Assembly (NCBI GenBank): GCA_902784465.1
Contig: CACZUZ010000007.1
Location: forward strand, 1 to 54,239
DNA length: 54,239 bases
From: an uncultured Bacteroidota bacterium
GTDB taxonomy: Bacteria > Bacteroidota > Bacteroidia > Bacteroidales > P3
Reading direction: 5' to 3'
Shown here: piece after piece, positions 1 to 5,447 of the stretch
Layout: every line of letters begins with the position of its first letter
How positions within the stretch are numbered: the first letter of the stretch is position 1
Made by a program: the position numbers and the translations under genes
Notes under the pieces: model-generated
What the model was told of the DNA's origin: nothing
Databases searched by the model: none
The model's input: only the letters and a program-made list of their open reading frames with translations

Positions 1-2
1 GG

Positions 3-113
3 AAATACTTTGGAGACCGTGTTTTTGACAGGCTCATGATAGCTGCGACATCGTATAAGCCGACTTTTGCACATCGGCTTTACAACAAGAACCTTTGTGC
101 TATATGCGGATAA
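3..113 (+). CDS. C-terminal fragment of an unidentified gene entering from the left edge
   Basis: An open frame runs from the window edge for 36 codons to a TAA at 111-113. The visible tail begins KYFGDRVFDRLMIAA and ends NLCAICG. I do not recognise the family. A run of this length could also be open by chance, so this is only a possible 3' end of a gene whose body lies outside the window. Confidence 0.3.
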   Translation, partial: KYFGDRVFDRLMIAATSYKPTFAHRLYNKNLCAICG

Positions 114-402
114 TCATTTGATGTTAAACTTTTGATTACCGTATCTTTCGAAAGACGGGGCAAAAGTACAGTGATGGGAAAAACCAGAATCGGGCTTTGT
201 CAGTTTTCGTGGTGCATCAAGGGGGCATTCAGGGTGTATTTGGGTGGGATTGTCACGATACTGAGAGTGGAGAAAGAGGGTAAAAATGAGTTTCGGAGGT
301 GTAAAAAAGAGAAAAATGGCAGGATTAAGACAAAGATCCGAAAAAATCATTCAAATAATAAGAATTGATAATAAGTAAAATACAAAGTTTTTGCAAAATT
401 TA

Positions 403-434
403 TTTGGTCAGAATTGAAAAAGTGCGTATCTTTG
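403..434 (+). promoter_or_regulatory. Bacteroidetes-type promoter for the structured RNA and abi gene
   Basis: TTTG at 403-406, a 20-nt spacer and TATCTTTG at 427-434 match the Bacteroidetes sigma-ABfr consensus (TTTG, 19-21 nt, TAnnTTTG). Transcription would start at about 439-442, exactly where the predicted stem-loop RNA begins and about 60 nt before the abi start codon. The rest of the 114-402 gap shows no gene or other clear signal. Confidence 0.8.
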
Positions 435-439
435 CACCG

Positions 440-496
440 ACAGTTTCCACCACGCTTCCCATTTGAATAGCGAACCAGGGTGGAACTTTTGTTTTT
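440..496 (+). ncRNA. Predicted structured small RNA ending in a terminator-like U tract, upstream of abi
   Basis: Between the promoter and the abi start lies a compact nested fold. The outer stem is TTCCACC (445-451) with GGTGGAA (479-485), extended by AG/CU around one bulged base (442-443 with 486-487). The inner stem is CGCT (453-456) with AGCG (469-472). The 3' arm runs straight into a T-rich tract (487-496), only 6 nt before the abi ATG. The layout is that of a small RNA with an intrinsic terminator that also limits read-through into the toxin gene. AbiF-family HEPN proteins have been reported to be associated with a conserved non-coding RNA antitoxin. That this is such an RNA is inferred from position and structure only. 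Confidence 0.6.
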
Positions 497-502
497 AAGA
501 AT

Positions 503-1402
503 ATGCAGTACAACAAGAAACCAATAAGCATCGCAGACCAGATTGCACAACTGAAAAACAGGGGTCTGATTATCGAGGACGAAAACATTGCCGAAAAGGT
601 ATTGTCAATCATCAGTTATTTCCGTTTTGTTAATTATTTGCGTCCTATGGAAGAAGACAAAGTGACGCATAAATTCAAACCTGGTAAGAGATTCAGTAAT
701 GCATTAGATCTATATTATTTTGACAAAACCTTGCGAAGTGTGCTGTTCTCCGCGATACAAACGGTGGAGATTGCACTGCGCACGAGCGTCATTCAGCACT
801 TTTCGATGAAATACGGGCCGTTCTGGTTTATGAAGTCCAAACTATTCAAGGATGACGAGATGCACAAGGCTTGCTTGAAAACCATAAAGACAGAGCTAAA
901 ACGCACCAAAGAGGATTATATCAAAGAGCATTTCGCAAAATATGACAGACCCAGCATGCCCCCGTCGTGGAAAACGCTGGAGGTGGTTTCGTTCGGTACA
1001 CTCGGCAAACTCTATAGCAACTTTGCCGACACCTCAATAAAAAAGACAGTTGCAAGAAGTTTCAACGTGCCTAACCATGAAGTCCTTGACAGTTGGATAG
1101 CGGCATTGGCAGCACTTCGCAACTGCTGTGCCCACCATGCAAGAACATGGAACAGAAAATATCCCATGAAGCCACAGTTGCCACCAATTAAAAAAATGAG
1201 GGCCGATTGGGTGGATGTGTCGGCGGTTGACCCGAGCCGATTGTATGCTTTGCTGTGCTGCCTGATTTATTGGGTGAACAACATACAGCCTGACAACACC
1301 ATCAAGGACGACATCCTGCAACTGATGAAGAAACATCCCAATGTTGACCCGTCGGCGATGGGATTTACGAAAGGGTGGGAGCAGGAGGCACTTTGGAGAT
1401 AA
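503..1402 (+). CDS. Abi_2/AbiF-family abortive infection protein (HEPN RNase toxin)
   Basis: A 299-residue protein with the Abi_2 family layout. The N-terminus (about 6-55) contains the typical start with SYFRFVNYLRP. The central VEIALRT segment is at 88-94, and a HEPN signature R206-N207-x3-H211 (RNCCAHHARTWNR) lies near the C-terminus. Family knowledge: Abi_2/AbiF proteins are phage-defence or toxin proteins, and HEPN Rx4-6H motifs form RNase sites in dimers. The protein is soluble, with no signal peptide. It is preceded by its own promoter and a structured RNA, and followed by a strong hairpin. The neighbours are accessory genes. Start: the ATG at 503 follows the U tract directly, with no Shine-Dalgarno sequence. 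RNase activity and antiphage function are inferred. Confidence 0.88.
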   Translation: MQYNKKPISIADQIAQLKNRGLIIEDENIAEKVLSIISYFRFVNYLRPMEEDKVTHKFKPGKRFSNALDLYYFDKTLRSVLFSAIQTVEIALRTSVIQHFSMKYGPFWFMKSKLFKDDEMHKACLKTIKTELKRTKEDYIKEHFAKYDRPSMPPSWKTLEVVSFGTLGKLYSNFADTSIKKTVARSFNVPNHEVLDSWIAALAALRNCCAHHARTWNRKYPMKPQLPPIKKMRADWVDVSAVDPSRLYALLCCLIYWVNNIQPDNTIKDDILQLMKKHPNVDPSAMGFTKGWEQEALWR

Positions 1403-1419
1403 GCGACAAAACATAAATT

Positions 1420-1447
1420 GAGGGCGAGGCCGTGAGGCCTCGCCCTC
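1420..1447. terminator. Strong hairpin between convergent abi and T9SS cargo genes
   Basis: A perfect 12-bp GC-rich stem (left arm 1420-1431, right arm 1436-1447) is closed by a GTGA tetraloop. It is followed on the plus strand by ATTTTGC. A second small hairpin, GCAAGC/GCTTGC, lies at 1455-1468. The hairpin sits between convergent genes and can serve both strands, although the T run is short. Confidence 0.6.
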
Positions 1448-1540
1448 GGATTTTGCAAGCTCGCTTGCCGTGGCTGTGAGTGTTTAGAAAAAATCAGTAG
1501 GTTCAGTAGACGATGCGAGTTTCTTCTTGTATTCCAACTA

Positions 1541-3532
1541 TTATTTTTTCACAATCGTCTTTACTCCGTATTTGTCTTTGGTGCGAACCACGAGAAGGTA
1601 TTGTCCAGCCGCAAACGTGCTAAGGTCAATTTCGGACACCTGGCTCTCGAACTTGCTGCTCCACAAGACTTTGCCGTTTACGTCGTAAACCGATACCTCA
1701 TACGGCTCCTGCTGGTTCAGCTGCAGGGTCAGCCTTCCCGTTGTGGGGTTGGGCGAGACGGAGAACTCCAGAGGGTCGACATTGTCGATGCCTATTGTTG
1801 ACGGATCGACAGCGAAAATGGCTTCGAACACCGTGTCCTGTGTGACGGTGACAATGCGGGGTGATTCCTCATTGCCGTCAGTCCAGCCATTGAACACGTA
1901 GGTTTCGGCGGGAACGGCTGTCAGTGTGGCCTGCTCGCCCTCAAAGTACATACCGGAACCACTGACGGTGCCCCAATTCTCGTTGGTGCTTGCCGCCACC
2001 AAGTAATACTGTGGCAGCTCGACGAAGTGGGCCACAAAGGCGGTGTCGCAGGTGAGGTATATCGTGAGGGGGTTGTCGGTAAGGCTGTCGCCAGCGAGGG
2101 TGCTCCAGTGCGAGAATCCATACCTGTTCTCGGAGGGCACTGCGGTGATGGTATGGTTAGTGCCGCCGGGGTAGCTGCCGTCACCGGTAACGGTGCCCAT
2201 CGCGGCATTGGCAGACGAGACCTGAAGCGTGAACGTTTGTTCACTGACATCCTCAAAGACGGCGACAAAGGCGGTGTCGCTGATGAGGTGAACCGCAAGG
2301 GGATTGGTTGTAATAATTGTTGAGCCGTCGCCGCTGTTCCAGTAGTTAAATCTGTGACCAGGGTTGGGCGTGGCGGTAATGGTGACATCCGAGGCGTAGT
2401 AGGTGCCACCGCCTGTGACGGTGCCCATCGTTGCGTCATTTGCTGTGACCTGTAGGTTGAACTGTTGGGCGCATTGGAAGATGGCGGTGAATGTCGTGTC
2501 ACTCATCAGGTGGACGACCCTCGGGTTTTCGGTCACGCCGTCGTTCCACGAAACGAAGGCAAAGCCCGGTTCGGGAATGGCCGTGATGGTGTCGTCGCTC
2601 TCGTCGGGGAAGCGTCCGCCGCCAAGCACCTCGCCCCACCCAGTCTCATTGGGCTCGGCATTGAGGTCCCATTTGTCAACAATGACAAGATAGTATCCCA
2701 CTGGGCTCAGAGGCCAGTCGCTAATCCAGTAGTTGAACATAGGACCAATCTGGAAATCCCAAAAGGCGTATGGCCTGCCTGGAAGATGACAGCTATACTG
2801 CTGCTGATATGTTGGTCCAGCGGTACCATACAAAAAATAATAATCACTAGCGTTGCAGCCATATTTGTCTGCTAACAAATATTGACCGTTGTCCATAACA
2901 TCGACGTAAAATGTTGATACCATCCCATTGCTGTTAGGGGTGTTCATAGAACCGACGATGTAGAAATCGGAGTCTACCCACACTGGTTGCTCAAAATAAG
3001 CCTCATATATATAACAGTACTGGACAAACTCGTCGTTCCATCCTTGACGGAACTCCATAACGCGCGCCGTGGCCGTGTCCCACCTCACAGAGTCGAGCAG
3101 TTGAAGCCGGACTTCGACATCAATTCCCTGAATATTCCGTCCGGTCTCCGTCATTTGGTATATGTACATATACTCTGGATTTTTCAGGTTCCCCGGGGCA
3201 CCGTCAACCGTCGGCGGAGTGTAATCTCTCACCATAGCTGCCAGTCCTTTTACCTTCATACGCCCGTTGTGGGCATATTCCCATTTGGCAAGCTCGCCCG
3301 AAAACAATCTGCCAAACTCATACTTAAAGCAGAAGCAACTGTCCCACACACCATTGGGCCGCCAGTTCGGACAGTCGTCAAACCATTTGGTGTAATAGTA
3401 CTTGTCGCAACGGGGTTCGGCAGGGATGGTGTCATCGACATCGGATGGAGTGTGACGCATTGCGAAAAGCGTGCCTGGCAATGCAAGAAAGGCCAGACCG
3501 ATGATAATTCTTAAATGTAAAGGTGTTTTCAT
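1541..3532 (-). CDS. Secreted repeat protein with type IX secretion C-terminal sorting domain
   Basis: A 663-residue protein. A signal peptide covers about 1-24 (hydrophobic IIIGLAFLALPGTLFA). An unrecognised Cys- and Tyr-rich region spans about 30-280. Four InlB B-like (Flg_new_2-type) repeats lie near 281-353, 358-427, 433-503 and 508-574, each with a G-x-V-x-G-G-G-x-Y core, an F-x-x-W turn and a DT-x-F-x-A-x-F end. The last part (about 585-663) is a type A T9SS sorting domain, with SPNPTTGRL, VYDVNGK and AGQYLLVVRT. Such proteins cross the outer membrane by T9SS and are cell-attached or released. The function of the N-terminal region is unknown. A decayed copy of the sorting-domain DNA lies upstream at 3874-3962. 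Confidence 0.88.
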   Translation of the reverse strand: MKTPLHLRIIIGLAFLALPGTLFAMRHTPSDVDDTIPAEPRCDKYYYTKWFDDCPNWRPNGVWDSCFCFKYEFGRLFSGELAKWEYAHNGRMKVKGLAAMVRDYTPPTVDGAPGNLKNPEYMYIYQMTETGRNIQGIDVEVRLQLLDSVRWDTATARVMEFRQGWNDEFVQYCYIYEAYFEQPVWVDSDFYIVGSMNTPNSNGMVSTFYVDVMDNGQYLLADKYGCNASDYYFLYGTAGPTYQQQYSCHLPGRPYAFWDFQIGPMFNYWISDWPLSPVGYYLVIVDKWDLNAEPNETGWGEVLGGGRFPDESDDTITAIPEPGFAFVSWNDGVTENPRVVHLMSDTTFTAIFQCAQQFNLQVTANDATMGTVTGGGTYYASDVTITATPNPGHRFNYWNSGDGSTIITTNPLAVHLISDTAFVAVFEDVSEQTFTLQVSSANAAMGTVTGDGSYPGGTNHTITAVPSENRYGFSHWSTLAGDSLTDNPLTIYLTCDTAFVAHFVELPQYYLVAASTNENWGTVSGSGMYFEGEQATLTAVPAETYVFNGWTDGNEESPRIVTVTQDTVFEAIFAVDPSTIGIDNVDPLEFSVSPNPTTGRLTLQLNQQEPYEVSVYDVNGKVLWSSKFESQVSEIDLSTFAAGQYLLVVRTKDKYGVKTIVKK

Positions 3533-3750
3533 TTTGATGAATATTAAATTTATAATTATGATGAGTTTTAATGTTAATGTTTTCTCCCCTTTTGTATATA
3601 TAGACGAAGAAAATGGCCAAAACGCTGCAAAGAATTTTGCTTTTTTTTGTTTAGTGTTGATTTACAATATTTTGAAAAATGTTAAAATTTTATATTCACC
3701 TGTTGTGTAGGGTTTGCTATCCGAAACAACGGATGGGCTGACGACGTTCT

Positions 3751-3814
3751 GGTACGCAGGCGCCCCGCCTGCGAAAATGGTTGCCAGTCATCGCAGGCGG
3801 GGCGTATGCGTACC
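3751..3814. repeat. Long GC-rich inverted repeat (REP/MITE-like)
   Basis: The left arm 3751-3774 and right arm 3791-3814 are reverse complements over 24 bases with 2 mismatches, separated by a 16-base loop. The arms start GGTACGCA and hold the core CGCCCCGCCTGCGA. The surrounding DNA is AT-rich. The arm has no T run after it, so it is not a simple terminator. A REP-like or mini-element repeat is likely, but other copies cannot be checked here. Confidence 0.65.
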
Positions 3815-3831
3815 AAGGGTTGCGATAGTGC

Positions 3832-3856
3832 AAAAAAAACGTCCTTTTGGGGGACG
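3832..3856 (-). terminator. Intrinsic terminator-like hairpin, minus strand
   Basis: Read on the minus strand: stem CGTCC (3856-3852), 7-nt loop, GGACG (3844-3840), then eight T residues (3839-3832). It lies about 150 nt downstream of the AAA ATPase stop and downstream of the decayed sorting-domain copy, so it may be the terminator of either. The plus strand also shows a shorter T run after the hairpin. Confidence 0.5.
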
Positions 3857-3873
3857 GCTTTTTGTTCTTCACT

Positions 3874-3962
3874 GCCAGCCGTCCTGTTGTGGGGTTGGGC
3901 GATACGGTGAACTCCAGCGTGGCGGCATGATTGATGCCTATTGTCGGATCGACAGCGAAAAG
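3874..3962 (-). pseudogene. Decayed fragment of a T9SS sorting-domain gene
   Basis: This 89-bp segment is clearly similar to 1728-1818 inside the neighbouring T9SS cargo gene. Read on the minus strand it encodes FAVDPTIGIN and LEFTVSPNPTTGRL, against FAVDPSTIGID and LEFSVSPNPTTGRL in the intact gene. Upstream in the same frame there is a stop two codons before the similarity, and downstream the sequence departs from the family. So only about 30 codons of a second sorting domain remain, probably left by deletion of a paralogous cargo gene or by partial duplication. Confidence 0.7.
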
Positions 3963-4008
3963 GTGCAGAATCTAGTTTGCTCCAGCCCTCTGTACGTCTT
4001 TCCTTTGC

Positions 4009-5139
4009 CTAGTATTTCTCCTCCAACCATCGGGATAGGAACACGTCATTAAGGCTGTATGTGGTTTTGCCGTCAACTATGTTTTCGTCAAGGAGGTTCT
4101 TCTCTACCAATGATGGGACTATGCGGCTCACGGAGGAGGGATTGCCCAAATGGTATTTGCGAAGGAACTGGCGAGAGGTAATAAGTGAGGCTTCGCCTTC
4201 TTTGGCTATCGCTATCAAGAAATTCCATTGTCCCGCCGTCAACAGCTGCTGGTACTGACCAAACACCACGGAATCGGACTGAAGTATCTGTGCCGCAGCT
4301 TGTTTGACAAGTGCTACATCCACTTTGCCATGTGCCATATCGTACACTGTATGGCATAGCCGCTGGGTGAAATAGGTGTGTCCCCTCGTCCAATCAAGGA
4401 TGTAGGCAACGGCATCATTATCAATATCAAATCCGCCATCACGGAAGTGTTTTGTGATGAACTCGGCATAAACATCGCGATTGAGTTTCTGCAAGGCGAC
4501 AAATGCCGTGCTGCGGTAGAAAGGATTGCGCTCACCACCAAAGATGTCGAGCATCATGTGTCGTTTGCTGCCGCAATAGAGGAATGTGACGTTTTTCAGC
4601 GTCTGGATAATGGTGCGCAGCATCGCCTCGACGTTTTTTTCTTGATATTCGCGCACCTGCTGAAATTCGTCAATGGCCAACAATATCTTTTTGTCTTGAT
4701 TGTCGAGGAAAGTGAGCAATCCCGTCAAGGTCTGCTTCTGTTCATCTTCGCTCTGAAGGGTCAGTTGTATCTGCGGTGTTGAAGTCAAAGGGTCGTAGGT
4801 GATGAGCGGACGGAGTGAGCGGATGAATTTGGCAAACTTTTTGCCTATACTGCTCTTCTCCGGTATAGCATTCATGATGGCTGTTGATAGCGTCTTCACA
4901 AAATCCTCCAACGAGCGCGTAGCAAAGATGTCGACATAGATAGGCAATACGGGAAGTTTTTCAAAGCGTATCTCATCTATTAAGCGATAAATAAGACCCG
5001 TTTTACCAATACGACGCTGCGCAATGAGAGTTGTATCAGCTCCCGAAAGCGTGTTTGTAATGAGAGTTTTAAGTTCTTCCTGCCTGTCGCAAAACAACTC
5101 TTTTGTTTGGTATACCCTGAAAATAAATGGATTATCCAT
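4009..5139 (-). CDS. AAA ATPase-like protein (archaeal ATPase/ATPase_2 type)
   Basis: A 376-residue protein. The Walker A motif QRRIGKTG is at 41-48 after an N-terminal PFIFRVYQTKELFCDRQ segment, and the Walker B motif ILLAIDE ends at D157-E158. A winged-helix-like C-terminal region follows (about 290-376, LITSRQFLRKYHLGNPSSVSRIV). This matches the common Bacteroidales ATP-binding proteins of the ATPase_2 superfamily, whose biological role is mostly unknown. The gene is a single transcription unit with its own promoter and no functional partner beside it. Start: ATG at 5139 lies 25 nt below the TATATTTG box. Confidence 0.82.
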   Translation of the reverse strand: MDNPFIFRVYQTKELFCDRQEELKTLITNTLSGADTTLIAQRRIGKTGLIYRLIDEIRFEKLPVLPIYVDIFATRSLEDFVKTLSTAIMNAIPEKSSIGKKFAKFIRSLRPLITYDPLTSTPQIQLTLQSEDEQKQTLTGLLTFLDNQDKKILLAIDEFQQVREYQEKNVEAMLRTIIQTLKNVTFLYCGSKRHMMLDIFGGERNPFYRSTAFVALQKLNRDVYAEFITKHFRDGGFDIDNDAVAYILDWTRGHTYFTQRLCHTVYDMAHGKVDVALVKQAAAQILQSDSVVFGQYQQLLTAGQWNFLIAIAKEGEASLITSRQFLRKYHLGNPSSVSRIVPSLVEKNLLDENIVDGKTTYSLNDVFLSRWLEEKY

Positions 5140-5163
5140 GTTTGTTCATCTTGTTCGACACTG

Positions 5164-5194
5164 CAAATATACAAAACTTTTGGAATTTCGCAAA
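5164..5194 (-). promoter_or_regulatory. Promoter of the AAA ATPase gene
   Basis: On the minus strand, TTTG (5194-5191), a 19-nt spacer and TATATTTG (5171-5164) match the Bacteroidetes promoter consensus. The start codon follows 25 nt later. The remaining gap 5195-5447 holds no gene. Confidence 0.8.
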
Positions 5195-5362
5195 ATGTGT
5201 ACCACAAAATGTGAAATCATATCATGATTGACCGCAAGAGAACCTCCCCCGGCTTGCTGTCGAGGGTGATGTGCTTGGGAGTGGGGGGCTGTGGAGAGGA
5301 TGAAAACGTTCTCCGCCGGTGAGTCAACCTATTTCAGGAAACGACATTGTGCATTATTTCCG

Positions 5363-5430
5363 AGGTGGCAAAATAATTTTATTTCAGGTTAAGACAAGGT
5401 GGCAATTTTTTATTCAGGTTAAAACAGACA
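5363..5430. repeat. Two imperfect direct repeats of about 34 bp
   Basis: Two adjacent copies of a unit starting AGGTGGCAA and ending TATTCAGGTTAA/ATTTCAGGTTAA followed by AGACA or AACAG occur at about 5363-5396 and 5397-5430, in the gap downstream of the GH3 fusion gene. A further ATTTCAGG occurs at 5331. There is no coding sense. Function unknown. Confidence 0.45.
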
Positions 5431-5447
5431 GGTCAAGACTAGTTGCA

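Noticed and set aside
3714-4052. Plus-strand open frame of 112 codons
   Set aside because: It runs through the inverted repeat and the decayed sorting-domain fragment, which is coding on the other strand. No family features.
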